From Bog-756 sp963778165 (GTDB taxonomy: Bacteria > Actinomycetota > Acidimicrobiia > Acidimicrobiales > RAAP-2): a DNA stretch of 64,000 bases. Under the pieces are notes generated by a model, which did no database searches, was not told where the DNA came from, and saw only the letters and a list, made by a program, of their open reading frames with translations. A program made the translations under genes and the position numbers. Positions 33,986 to 42,898 of the stretch are shown here, piece after piece. The number at the start of each line of letters is the position of its first letter. Within the stretch, counting starts at the first letter, position 1. The stretch is taken from contig CAVZTE010000005.1 of the NCBI GenBank assembly GCA_963778165.1, positions 124,001 through 188,000 on the forward strand, in the 5' to 3' direction.

Positions 33986-35252
33986 TCACTGAGCAGGCTC
34001 TTCCCAGCCGGCCAACGGGCCGAAGTCGACCCCCACAGCCGGTACCTCCCCGGTGTGTCCGGAGGAGCGGAGCCGGAAGCTCACGTCGAGGGGAAGAAGG
34101 ACACGACCGGTGGAGCGCCCCGGATTGGCCACTTCGAATTGGGTGACCTGATCCTTCCAGTCGAAGATGGCGGTCTCGGTGGCACTGCGCACGCCGACGC
34201 TCACCGAGTAGGTGCCGTCCAGCAAGGGAACCTCGGCGAAGAAGAAGCGCACGATGCCCCCGCCCTCGGGCACGTCGATCTCGCAAGCCGGGTCGTCGGG
34301 ATCGGACGCGAAGACCAGCTCGTTCTTGTCGTCGTGGATGGCGATGGTGGCCAAGGCGTTGGGAACGGCGGCCAGACTGTCCAGATCGGCGGTGATGGTC
34401 AGGGACTCCCGCGGGTACAGGTGGACCCGCGAGCCACTGCCACCGTGTTCGGCCTGCACCGAGCCGATCATCAGCACGTTGCCCTCGATGCCGCCCGACT
34501 CCGAATTCTGCAGCGTGCCCACGCCCAGCAGATCAGCCAGGTACACCCGGATGGCCTCGCCGGGCTCATCGACGGTGATCACCTGTCCGTGGTTCATGAC
34601 CACCGCCCGCTCGCAGTTCTGGCGGATGGTGTCCGGGCTGTGGCTCACCACCACGATGGTCCGGCCCTCCCGCTGGATCTTCTTCACGTGGTCGAGGCAC
34701 TTGCGCTGGAAGGCGGCATCCCCCACCGACAGCACCTCATCGACCAGGAGGACGTCCGGCTCCACGTTGATGGCCACGGCGAATCCAAGCCGGACGTACA
34801 TGCCCGACGAGTAGAACTTGACCTGGTTGTCGATGAAGGCCTCGAGCTCGGCGAAGGCCACGATGTCGTCGAACCGCTTCTCGATGTCCGATCGGGACAG
34901 TCCGAGCAGCGAGCCGTTGAGGAAGATGTTGTCCCGCCCGGACAGGTCGGGCTGGAAGCCCGCACCCAGCTCGAGCATGGCCGCCAGGCTGCCACGCACC
35001 CGGATCTCGCCGCTGGTGGGCTTGAGAATGCCGGCCACGCACTTGAGCAGAGTCGACTTCCCACACCCGTTGCGACCGAGGATGCCGTAGGTCTCCCCCT
35101 GGTTGATGTCCAGGTTGACATCGCGCAAGCGCCCAGAACGGGGTGAACGGCATCTTGCCGCCGTGGAGGACCCGCTCCTTCAGTGAGGTGTGCTTCTCGT
35201 TGTAGAGCCGGAACTGCTTGGAGATGTCCTTGACTTCGATGGCGACGCCCAC
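33986..35252 (-). CDS. Wzt-like polysaccharide ABC exporter ATPase (apparent one-base frameshift)
   Basis: The ATPase of a two-component polysaccharide exporter. The first 40 codons (from GTG 35252: VAIEVKDISKQFRLYNEKHT through MPFTPFWAL) are in one frame. The rest (RDVNLDINQGETYG, Walker A GRNGCGKST, signature YSSGMYVRLGFA, Walker B LLVDEVL) is in another. At 35127-35128 the minus strand reads GCGCTTGCGCGATG where GCGCTGCGCGATG would keep the frame, so one extra T is present. Removing it gives 421 residues. The last about 135 residues form a beta-rich domain like the Wzt C-terminal domain that recognises the capped glycan end. Sequencing error or a real mutation are both possible. Confidence 0.85.
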
Positions 35253-35255
35253 CGG

Positions 35256-36264
35256 TCAGAGCTCCTCGGCGAAGTTGCCCTCGAGCCGGCCGAAGACGAT
35301 GAGGGCGAGAAGGAAGAGGCCGATACTGATCACCAGCACGATGCCCATCATGGCGGCGTAGATGCCCACACCCCAGGTCGGGAGGACATGGTAGATGCTG
35401 GGCTTGGTTTGGCCCGGGCTCAGATAGCTGTACTGGGTTCGCCCGTAGATGGCCCGTTGGAAGGTCATGGCGATCGGGGTCATCGGGATTCAGCAGGTAG
35501 ACGTACTGGAGCCACTTGAGCACCGGATGGGCTTTGTCGTGGCCGGACAAGAAGACCTGGCCGTAGCTGTAGACGATGGCGGTGAACCAGAACCAGGCCA
35601 TCAACAGCACTTCGGTCAGGTGGGCGGTGTCCCGAAGGTAGACGTTGACCGCCGACAGGAAGACCGACAGCGCCCCGGTGAACACCAACATGGCCACCAG
35701 GGCCAACGGGAGGATGGCCACGAAGGTGAAATCAGGCTTGATCCCGAAGGCGAGGAGGGCGATGACGAGCACTACCACCTGGATGGCGAAGAGGACCAGG
35801 TTGACCCCGACCACCGACAGGGCCAGGAGCTCGCGTGGAAAGGCCACCTTCTTGACGATGCCCGCCTTTCCCACCACCACCCCGGTGGCGCCCATGGCGG
35901 AGCCGTTGAACAGGTTCCACGCAATCAGGCCGGCGAAGAGCCAGATGGCGAAGTTCGGCTGGTGGTTGCGGGAGATGATCTTGAAGACCACGTAGTAGAT
36001 GGCCAGCACCATGGCCGGGTTGAGCATCGACCAGGCGTAGCCCAGCACCGAGTCCTTGTACTTGACCTTGAGCTCGGTGCGGACCAGCAACATGAGCAGG
36101 TCGCGGTTGAGCCACAGGTCCTTCAGGCGCTGCCCGAGTTGGACCTTCCCGTTGACGACGGTGATCCGGTCGTGACTCTGACCCGGAACGAAGCGGGTAC
36201 TCCCCCCGATGATGGCAGTGCGATCTGGCCCACCCGAGGCGGGCTTGTCGACACTCAGGCTCAC
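35256..36264 (-). CDS. Wzm-like polysaccharide ABC exporter permease (apparent one-base frameshift)
   Basis: The ABC2-type permease partner of Wzt, with six membrane segments starting after a cytoplasmic N-tail (LMLLVRTELKVKYKDSVLGY is the usual amphipathic entry). The frame runs from GTG 36264 to YVYLLNP, then continues as MTPIAMTFQRAIYG in another frame to the stop at 35256. At 35484 the minus strand has AATCCCGATGACC where AATCCCATGACC is expected, one extra G. Without it the gene is 336 codons, a normal Wzm length. GTG overlaps the clpP stop (GTGA), so translation is coupled to clpP. Confidence 0.85.
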
Positions 36265-36929
36265 TTGCCGGTGGCCCCCGCTTCGGCTGTCGGAACGCTC
36301 ATGGCGTCCTTTTGGATGACCTCATCGATGAACCCGTACTCGCGTGCCTCTTCGGCGGTGAACCAACGGTCGCGGTCCGAGTCGGCTTCGATCCGCTCCA
36401 CCGGTTGTCCGGTGTGGAAGGCGATCCGCTCCGCCATCATCCTCTTGAGGTAGATGATCTGCTCGGCCTGGATGGCGATGTCCGAGGCCTGCCCCTGCAT
36501 CTGACCCGAGGGCTGGTGCATGAGGATACGGCTGTGGGGAAGGGCGAAGCGCTTGCCCGGGGTGCCGGCACACAGCAGGAACTGCCCCATGGATGCGGCC
36601 AGGCCCACGCAGATGGTCCGGACGTCGCAGCGCACATATTGCATGGTGTCGTAGATGGCCAATCCGTCGGTGACCGAGCCACCGGGCGAGTTGATGTACA
36701 CCGAGATGTCCCGCTCCTGGTTTTCCGCCTCCAGCAGGATCAGCTGGGAGCAGACCAGGTTGGCCGTGTCCTGGTCGATGGCCGATCCGATGAACACGAT
36801 CCGCTCCTTCAACAGGCGCTGGAAGATGTCCGATCCGGGGCCCACTTCGGTGGCAGACTTCATACTGATCGGAGAGGGGTCCGAGCCGGTGGCCGGGACG
36901 TGCAGGGACACGGGAAAGTTGCGATCCAT
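36261..36929 (-). CDS. clpP: ATP-dependent Clp protease proteolytic subunit ClpP
   Basis: A serine peptidase of the Clp complex. The 222 residues carry Ser113 in GLAASMGQF, His138 in LMHQPSG and Asp187 in DSDRDRWF, a complete triad. ATG 36929 has AGGA 9 nt upstream; ATG 36863 would give 200 residues. It lies within the glycan operon, 61 nt after a glycosyltransferase stop and overlapping wzm by 4 nt. No tig, clpX or second clpP is nearby, although actinobacteria usually pair clpP1-clpP2. Whether this is the housekeeping subunit or an extra paralogue cannot be decided here. Confidence 0.93.
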   Translation of the reverse strand: MDRNFPVSLHVPATGSDPSPISMKSATEVGPGSDIFQRLLKERIVFIGSAIDQDTANLVCSQLILLEAENQERDISVYINSPGGSVTDGLAIYDTMQYVRCDVRTICVGLAASMGQFLLCAGTPGKRFALPHSRILMHQPSGQMQGQASDIAIQAEQIIYLKRMMAERIAFHTGQPVERIEADSDRDRWFTAEEAREYGFIDEVIQKDAMSVPTAEAGATGK

Positions 36930-36990
36930 AGGCGCTGATCCTAGTGGATGGGGGCTTCGGATGGACGCACGCCCGGCAGCTACCGGACCG

Positions 36991-38076
36991 TCAGATGGCC
37001 GAAATCCGGTCGGCCACCCCTCGTACTGCTTCCACCAGCGCCTCTGCCGCCTTCTCCAGGCCCAACTCCTCGAATCTGGCCCTTCCCGCCGCCACCAACC
37101 GGTCCTGTTCCCCTGGGTCGGCCAACAATCGGGAGACCGCCGCGGCCACGTACCGGGGATGTTTTTCGGCCAGCAACACGCCTGCCCCATCAAGGGTCTC
37201 GCTCACCGCGCCGGCGTCGTAGGCCACGATCGGGAGTCCCTGGCGCATGGCCTCCACCAGCGGCACGCCGAACCCTTCGTGGTCGGACAGCATGACGAGT
37301 AGGTCGGCGTAGCGGTAGTAGGCCGCCAACTCTGGATCGGTGAGCCCGGACACGAACTCGATCGAATCGGCCAGACCCAGAGCAGCTGCATACCGGTGGA
37401 GGGCTCTGGCATAGGCGGGTTCGGAGGGCGAGCCCACCAGATAGAGACGGGCATCGGGATCGGAGGTGGCCCGGGCCACGAAGAGAGCGGCCATGGTCTG
37501 CTGATGGGCTTTGTTGGGAGCCAGTCGTCCCACCGACAACCACCGGCGACCACTCCCCGGGCCCTCCGACTGAAGCCGTTCGAGGGTGGCAGGATCTGGT
37601 TCGGCTACGGGCGACACGTGGGCCACCGGGATGACCCGGGTTCGCGTGCAACCGGCCCGCTGTAGTTCCTTCTCGTCGAAGCGGGACACGGCGATGCCCA
37701 GAGCCGCACGGGGTGCCAGCCGGTCCAACTCGAACCGGGCCGCCACCTGCAGCTGGGTGATGCCGTTGCTCCACGGACCGAAGAACACCGGCGGCGTGAT
37801 GCTGTGGTAGTTGATGACCACCGGTTCGGGTCGTCCGGTCAGCCAGTCGGAGATCACCGATTCCGTGGCGAACTGGTAGACCAGCACATCTCCCGGTCGG
37901 GACTCCGACTCGTACTCCAGGTAGTGACGGGTCTGGTCGGCGGTGTCGGGGTCGGCGTTCTCGACGTAGATGGTCGAGCTGACCCCTGACGCCACCAAAC
38001 GATGGCGGAGGGCCATGGTGTGCTCTCCCACCGCGTCATAGCGATGAAGCATGGGGACGAAGAGGTGGACTCCCAT
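36991..38076 (-). CDS. GT4 glycosyltransferase, type B of this cluster
   Basis: 361 residues. It starts GVHLFVPMLHRYDAVGEHTMAL, contains VINYHSITPPVFF, the donor-site strand RWLSVGRLAPNKAHQQ and EX7E in DHEGFGVPLVEAM. It is paralogous to the proteins at 32890-33978 and 40348-41484. It begins 3 nt after the stop of the methyltransferase-like gene upstream, so the two are translationally close and probably act on the same intermediate. Confidence 0.9.
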   Translation of the reverse strand: MGVHLFVPMLHRYDAVGEHTMALRHRLVASGVSSTIYVENADPDTADQTRHYLEYESESRPGDVLVYQFATESVISDWLTGRPEPVVINYHSITPPVFFGPWSNGITQLQVAARFELDRLAPRAALGIAVSRFDEKELQRAGCTRTRVIPVAHVSPVAEPDPATLERLQSEGPGSGRRWLSVGRLAPNKAHQQTMAALFVARATSDPDARLYLVGSPSEPAYARALHRYAAALGLADSIEFVSGLTDPELAAYYRYADLLVMLSDHEGFGVPLVEAMRQGLPIVAYDAGAVSETLDGAGVLLAEKHPRYVAAAVSRLLADPGEQDRLVAAGRARFEELGLEKAAEALVEAVRGVADRISAI

Positions 38077-38079
38077 CGA

Positions 38080-39105
38080 TCAGCTCCGGACCTTGGCCAC
38101 GACGGCGTGCAACGCCCCGGACTCGGCGGCTAGCCACCGGGGGTCGACGGCACCGGCTCGGTGAAGCAGGAGCGACCACGTCTCGGGGTGCAGAGGGCGC
38201 CCCGGCGCCAGGTCCCGCTCCGGAATGGAGAGGGACCGATCCCAGACCGCCCCGTCTGTGGCCAGAACGACGATGGTTCCGCCACGCCGCACGGCCCGCA
38301 GTGACTGCTCCAGCAGTCTGACCTTTCCCACCAGGTCCAGCCGATCGGGACAGCCCACCAGGATGACCCCGCCGACACCGCCGTCCGGGACGGTGGTCAG
38401 ATACGGCAGGACATCGGAGAACACGATGGTCGGCCCGGCCTCGCCGTCAGCGGCCAAGGAGCCCGACGAGCGCCATACCGATGCTCCCCGCGGCTCCACT
38501 CCCACCACCTGTCGACCGGCCCGGCGCAGCGAGCCCACCAAAGCCCCTTCGCCGGACTCCCCCACCAGCACCACGTCCTCTGCAACCGAGGGGCCCAACC
38601 AGGTCTCGATGGCCTCCATCCACTCGCTGGGATCGGGCAGCTCCATCGGCCACTCGGCGGTCTCGAAACCCAGGGGGTCGATCCGGCCTTCGAGCAACTC
38701 CACCCGGGCGGCCAGATAGCGCAGCGCATCCCACGTGGCCAGGTTGACCGAGGACACGGCGGCATCGGCGGCGGCCCGGGCGTCAGTGGCCAGGATCTCC
38801 GCCATGACCCCGGCCACATCGCCCATGAAGCGTTGGCCGATCTTGGCCGAGTGGCCGCGCTCCCAGAGGTCGTCGGGAAGGCCACGCCAGGGAACATTGA
38901 CCACCGACGAACTGGACTCGGGTCGCTCGATGCGACGCATGGCGTTGTCGAAGCACCACCGCAGGTCATCCTGAGGGCTGAGCCGGTCGAAGGCCGCCAG
39001 CAGCTCCCGCTCGTCGGGGTCGGCGCCTTCCAGACCGCTCGACCCCTCCGTCGGTTGCCCCCCCTCTGTCGGTTGTTCGTCCTCGTCCTGCTCGCCTACG
39101 GGCAC
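38080..39105 (-). CDS. Methyltransferase-like protein of glycan cluster (copy 1)
   Basis: About 341 residues. The acidic N-tail (EDEQPTEGGQPTEG) and a helical region precede a Rossmann-like domain (VVLVGESGEGALVGSLRRAG) with an atypical SAM loop. The C-terminus has LAPGRPLHPETWSLLLHRAG, shared with the protein at 41481-42581 (LAPGRPLHAETW), so they are related. GTG 39105 is chosen because GGGGAGG lies 5 nt upstream and it directly follows the preceding stop; ATG 39123 is the alternative. Possible role: modifying or capping the glycan. The catalytic status is uncertain. Confidence 0.7.
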   Translation of the reverse strand: MPVGEQDEDEQPTEGGQPTEGSSGLEGADPDERELLAAFDRLSPQDDLRWCFDNAMRRIERPESSSSVVNVPWRGLPDDLWERGHSAKIGQRFMGDVAGVMAEILATDARAAADAAVSSVNLATWDALRYLAARVELLEGRIDPLGFETAEWPMELPDPSEWMEAIETWLGPSVAEDVVLVGESGEGALVGSLRRAGRQVVGVEPRGASVWRSSGSLAADGEAGPTIVFSDVLPYLTTVPDGGVGGVILVGCPDRLDLVGKVRLLEQSLRAVRRGGTIVVLATDGAVWDRSLSIPERDLAPGRPLHPETWSLLLHRAGAVDPRWLAAESGALHAVVAKVRS

Positions 39106-39106
39106 G

Positions 39107-40351
39107 TCATCCTCCCCGGACATACTCGGGACCACCGCTCTGCAGGTCCAGCCTCTTGGTCCGGATGGAACTCCGGTGACCGCGGGCGGCAATACCTTCG
39201 AGAAAGCGGGCGTATCGGTCAATGATCGACGGCCACTGGTAGTGCTCCGCGGTATACCGCTTCCCGGCCTTACCCAGTCTCGACGCCAGCCACGGATCGA
39301 GCATCCGCTCGACGGCTACTTCGAACGACCCGTAGGACTCGAACCACAGGCCCCCGCCCGATCGTCGGCAGTGCTCCATGGTGGCGGCGCACATCTGGTT
39401 GACCAGCACCGGGATCCCCACCGACCACGCCTCCAGCAGAACGAGGGAGAACGACTCATAGGCCGAAGGGTTCACCATGGCCTTGGCCCCGGCCAGGATG
39501 TCCCACTTGTCCGCTTCGGACACGGTTCCGGTGACCACAATGTCGGGGTGCTCGGTGAGCTTCTGTGAGACCGGGCCCACCAGGGCCAGAGCGAGATCGC
39601 CGGGGTGGCGCTCCTTGTAGCGCATGAAGTACTCGGCCAACATCTCACACCCCTTGTGCACGTCCACCCGTCCGACGTAGCAGAGATAGGGACGGTCGCC
39701 GATACCCAGGACGTCACCACCCCGGCGTCCGCCTCCGGCCGGCTCATCCACTCCGAGGCCCAACACGATCTGGGGTCGAACCCCGATATGGAACACCTGC
39801 TGCATCAGCTGGCGCTCGGCCTGGGTGTGGTACACGAAACCGTCCACGTTCCAGAAGGCCTGGCGGAACGCCGCGAAGTACAGGGCCGCCTCGTCGTGGG
39901 CCGCCGGGTGGAGCACCGTCGGAACCTTGGCCACATTGATGCTGTCCACGGTGGTGGCGAAGAGATAGGGATAACACGCCAACACATCGGTGTCCGACGC
40001 CGCCACCGCATCGACCAGGCCCGGGCACATCGGTCCGTTGAGGGCAATCCATCGACGGCTCTCGGCCACGGTCGCCGTGGAGGGCGAGACACGCAGTTTG
40101 CCGTCGAGGACGAAGTACTCGATCAGGCGACGACTGGCGGTCGGGAACCGGTGCACGGTCACCCCGTTGAGAACAGAGGTGCCGGGCGCCTCGGTGTTCT
40201 CCCAGGTGAGATGGTCGAGGGCACAACTGGTCATGACCTCGACCTCCCAACCCGGTCTGCGGCACAGCCGCTCCGCCAGCATCCGGGCCGCGGCCTCCGC
40301 CCCGCCGATGACCTCGACTCCGTAGCGGGGGGTCACGAAGGTCAGCTTCAT
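39107..40351 (-). CDS. GT4 glycosyltransferase, type A of this cluster
   Basis: 414 residues from ATG 40351, which overlaps the previous stop as ATGA. The N-terminal KLTFVTPRYGVEVIGGAEAAARMLAERL is nearly the same as in the 31644-32858 enzyme. The donor half shows YLCYVGRVDVHKGCEML and EX7E in AYESFSLVLLEAW. Membership of a duplicated set of genes (methyltransferase-like, type B, type A) suggests stepwise addition of related sugars. Confidence 0.9.
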   Translation of the reverse strand: MKLTFVTPRYGVEVIGGAEAAARMLAERLCRRPGWEVEVMTSCALDHLTWENTEAPGTSVLNGVTVHRFPTASRRLIEYFVLDGKLRVSPSTATVAESRRWIALNGPMCPGLVDAVAASDTDVLACYPYLFATTVDSINVAKVPTVLHPAAHDEAALYFAAFRQAFWNVDGFVYHTQAERQLMQQVFHIGVRPQIVLGLGVDEPAGGGRRGGDVLGIGDRPYLCYVGRVDVHKGCEMLAEYFMRYKERHPGDLALALVGPVSQKLTEHPDIVVTGTVSEADKWDILAGAKAMVNPSAYESFSLVLLEAWSVGIPVLVNQMCAATMEHCRRSGGGLWFESYGSFEVAVERMLDPWLASRLGKAGKRYTAEHYQWPSIIDRYARFLEGIAARGHRSSIRTKRLDLQSGGPEYVRGG

Positions 40352-41484
40352 GACGGGGACCACCCCACCTCGGCCCCGCGGCGCGCCTCGCCCTGGCACC
40401 GGGCCTCGACCTCACGGAGCACCTCGACGAACCGGGCCTGTATGCCCGGCATCGAGAAGGCACCCAGCCGTCGCTGTCCGGCCGCCACCAGCCCACGGGC
40501 TAGCGCGGCGTCGCTCCGGACCCGGTCGATGGCCGCGGCCACCACGCTGGGCCGCTTGGACGGCAACAGGATGCCGGCCTCTCCCAGGGTCTCGGGCACC
40601 GCACCGGCGGCAAAGGCCACGATGGGAAGGTCCGAGCGCATGGCCTCGAGCAACGGAATGCAGAAACCTTCGTGCTCCGACAGACAGACGAACACGTCGG
40701 CATCGGCGTACCACGCCGCCAGCTCCTCCTCGGAGAGGTGCTCCCCGTGCCGGACGGCGCCGGTCAGTCCCAGTTCATCGGCCAAGGCAAAGACCGCTTC
40801 GACGTACGGTTCGGTCACCGCCGGACCCACCAGGTGGAGTCGGGCATCGGGGTCATACCAGCGCCGATAGAGGTACAACGTCTCCACCAGGTGGTGTTGG
40901 GCTTTGTTGGGCGAGAGGCGCCCTACGAACAGGAGTACCGTGCCGGGCCCGTGACCACGCCGGTGGCTGCCTTGGAGCAGTTCGTCCTCGGCTGCCGACG
41001 CGCCCCCGGACCCTCCCTCGGGGATCAGGATCGGGATCACCGCCGTCTCCCGGGAGCCGAAGTGCCGGAGCTCTTCCGCATTGAACGACGAGTCGGCGAT
41101 GCCGAGGACGGCCCTCGGAGCGAGGGCCGCCATCTGGTGCCGGGCCAGGGTGACTTTCTCACTGATCTCATCCTCCCAGCCGTCATAGAAGGACGCCGGG
41201 GTGATGTTGTGATAGTCGAGGACCAGGGGTTCCGGCCGGCCCAGCAGGAAGTCGGCCACCGGCGAGGCCGTGCTCAATTGATAGAGCAGAATGTCGTCCG
41301 GTTGGGCCCGCTCCGGATAGCGCTCGAAGTAGGTGGCCTCCGACCGGAGCTCGTCATGGGCCGCTTCGACGTAGATGTCCGAGTCCCAGCCGGCGGCCCG
41401 AAGGGTGTCGCGGAGGGCGAGGGTGTGAAAGCCGGTGGCATCCCTGGGAAGTAGCGCAGGAACGAACTGGTGGACGGCGGTCAC
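40348..41484 (-). CDS. GT4 glycosyltransferase, type B of this cluster
   Basis: 378 residues from GTG 41484, which overlaps the preceding stop as GTGA. It has VHQFVPALLPRDATGFHTLAL at the start, VLDYHNITPASFY, the donor strand VLLFVGRLSPNKAQHH and EX7E in EHEGFCIPLLEAM. A long upstream frame extension is unconserved. It is paralogous to the other two type B enzymes. Confidence 0.9.
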   Translation of the reverse strand: MTAVHQFVPALLPRDATGFHTLALRDTLRAAGWDSDIYVEAAHDELRSEATYFERYPERAQPDDILLYQLSTASPVADFLLGRPEPLVLDYHNITPASFYDGWEDEISEKVTLARHQMAALAPRAVLGIADSSFNAEELRHFGSRETAVIPILIPEGGSGGASAAEDELLQGSHRRGHGPGTVLLFVGRLSPNKAQHHLVETLYLYRRWYDPDARLHLVGPAVTEPYVEAVFALADELGLTGAVRHGEHLSEEELAAWYADADVFVCLSEHEGFCIPLLEAMRSDLPIVAFAAGAVPETLGEAGILLPSKRPSVVAAAIDRVRSDAALARGLVAAGQRRLGAFSMPGIQARFVEVLREVEARCQGEARRGAEVGWSPS

Positions 41485-42581
41485 CGCTCCCGAACGGCGA
41501 TCAACAGGTAGTCGCCGGGTCCCAACAGCAGGGTGTTGACCACGTCGATGGCCCCGTTGATGGCCGAGGCGTCCGGATTGGTCGACGGGACCCGGTCGAG
41601 GCGACGCTCGTCGCTTCCGAAGGTCACCGAGATCTGCCCGAATCCACGTTGGGCCAAGAGGTGCTCCCAGGTCTCCGCATGGAGCGGCCGGCCGGGGGCC
41701 AGATCCGAGAGCAGACGCGACCGACCCAGGGTCCAGGCCTCGGGCGTCATCGAATGGAGCACCAGCACGCCACCCAGATCGAGACGCGAGGCCACCAGGG
41801 TGGTGAGCCGGTCCCGCTCGTTGGGATGAAGCCACTGCACCGAACCGCTGAGCACGATCCCGGAGAGCGATTCGTCGGCCACCACGTCGAGGTGGTCGAG
41901 CACCGATTCGGCCCGCACGTCGAGACCTCTGCTGACAGCCGACTCCACGGCTGACTCGTCGGGATCCACCCCGTAGGCATCGGTGCCGGCGGCCGCCAAC
42001 GCTTCGAGCAGGAACCCGCGGCCGCACTCAGCGTGGACCACCCGACCCGAGGTTCCGGTCAGGGCGGCCACAGCGGCAGCAGACCACCAGGTCGGGCCGG
42101 AGTCCGCCTCGGGGACCGCGCTGGTCGGGAGCTCCGGGGTGCGTTGTCCGTCCACCGCCGCCTCGAGGCCTTCGATGCGGTCCACCACCACGTGGAACAT
42201 CCGGGACACCGTCCAGGCGAACTTCACGATCTGGTGGACGATGAACCCGATGTACCAGCTGATGGTCTTGCGAATCAGTCGTTTGACATAGCTGCCGACC
42301 AACTTCTGGGACTCCACCGGGACGGCCATGTCCACGTAGGCCGAGCTGTCCACCAGTGCCAACGTCTCTCGGAGCCGCGCCCCGCTGTGCAGGCCGACGG
42401 GCGAGAACTCCAGGAACAGCTCATCGAGCTGGTGTTCCAGGCCGGCGGGAAGGTCCCCCGAGGCCCGTCGACGCCTGACCTCGGCATCGATGTCGGCCAT
42501 CACGCTGACCAGGTACGCCGCCGGGTCCGGGGTGTCCGCCACCTCTGCTCCCGCCAAGGAAGAGGACCCGTTTGCGGCCAT
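41481..42581 (-). CDS. Methyltransferase-like protein of glycan cluster (copy 2)
   Basis: 366 residues from ATG 42581. The N-terminal half is helical, with an amphipathic segment (SWYIGFIVHQIVKFAWTVSRMF) that could lie at the membrane. The C-terminal half is a class I methyltransferase fold (VVHAECGRGFLLEALAAAG, then YGVDPDES), followed by IVLSGSVQWLHPNERDRL and DLAPGRPLHAETW. It is the first gene of the glycan operon, divergent from tRNA-Leu. It resembles the 38080-39105 protein. A capping function, as for O-antigen terminal methylation, is only an inference. Confidence 0.75.
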   Translation of the reverse strand: MAANGSSSLAGAEVADTPDPAAYLVSVMADIDAEVRRRRASGDLPAGLEHQLDELFLEFSPVGLHSGARLRETLALVDSSAYVDMAVPVESQKLVGSYVKRLIRKTISWYIGFIVHQIVKFAWTVSRMFHVVVDRIEGLEAAVDGQRTPELPTSAVPEADSGPTWWSAAAVAALTGTSGRVVHAECGRGFLLEALAAAGTDAYGVDPDESAVESAVSRGLDVRAESVLDHLDVVADESLSGIVLSGSVQWLHPNERDRLTTLVASRLDLGGVLVLHSMTPEAWTLGRSRLLSDLAPGRPLHAETWEHLLAQRGFGQISVTFGSDERRLDRVPSTNPDASAINGAIDVVNTLLLGPGDYLLIAVRER

Positions 42582-42725
42582 CGAGGACGTGGGCGACTCC
42601 GCGGGCGGCACAGCGCGACTATAGCCAGGTCCCCACGGACTCCCCGCCACCTCCACCGGTCCGATTCTCGGGCTGTGGGCCGCTTTCGACGTACCGACTC
42701 CCGCCGTCGGTAGGCTGACCGCGCC
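42582..42725. promoter_or_regulatory. Divergent promoter region between glycan operon and tRNA-Leu
   Basis: For the minus strand, TATAGT (42623-42618) is a good -10, about 37 nt before ATG 42581, without a recognisable -35. For the plus strand, TAGGCT (42711-42716) ends 9 nt before the tRNA and TTCGAC (42685-42690) lies 20 nt further up, resembling stable-RNA promoters of actinobacteria. Confidence 0.4.
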
Positions 42726-42806
42726 GCGGGCGTGGCGGAATGGCAGACGCGCCGGGTTTAGGTCCCGGTCCCTTCGGGGGTGGAGGTTCGAATCCTCTCG
42801 CCCGCA
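42726..42806 (+). tRNA. tRNA-Leu (anticodon UAG)
   Basis: 81 nt. Acceptor arms GCGGGCG/CGCCCGC, A discriminator, and anticodon stem CCGGG/CCCGG around TTTAGGT with anticodon TAG. A long variable arm (TCCCTTCGGGGG) marks a class II leucine tRNA, and the T-loop is TTCGAAT. CCA is not encoded (CAA follows). It is the only RNA gene in the window. Confidence 0.97.
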
Positions 42807-42898
42807 CAAAAAAATCGGCCCGGGCTCGGTGGGGCCGACCGCCAGCCCCTTCCGCCAGGTACCTCCTCCCGGCTGGGGTGCCAGCTATTCTCACCCGG

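Noticed and set aside
34684..35256. The frame-1 continuation of the Wzm frame past the insertion as a real C-terminus
   Set aside because: It reads through the Wzt gene in a non-conserved frame; the conserved Wzm C-terminus continues in the other frame to 35256.
41485..42027. The long upstream extension of the glycosyltransferase at 40348-41484
   Set aside because: It overlaps the methyltransferase-like gene in another frame. The GTG at 41484 overlaps its stop and precedes the conserved N-terminus.
42582..42809. An extension of the first glycan-operon gene through tRNA-Leu
   Set aside because: The first codons would be the antisense of the tRNA; ATG 42581 is the sensible start.
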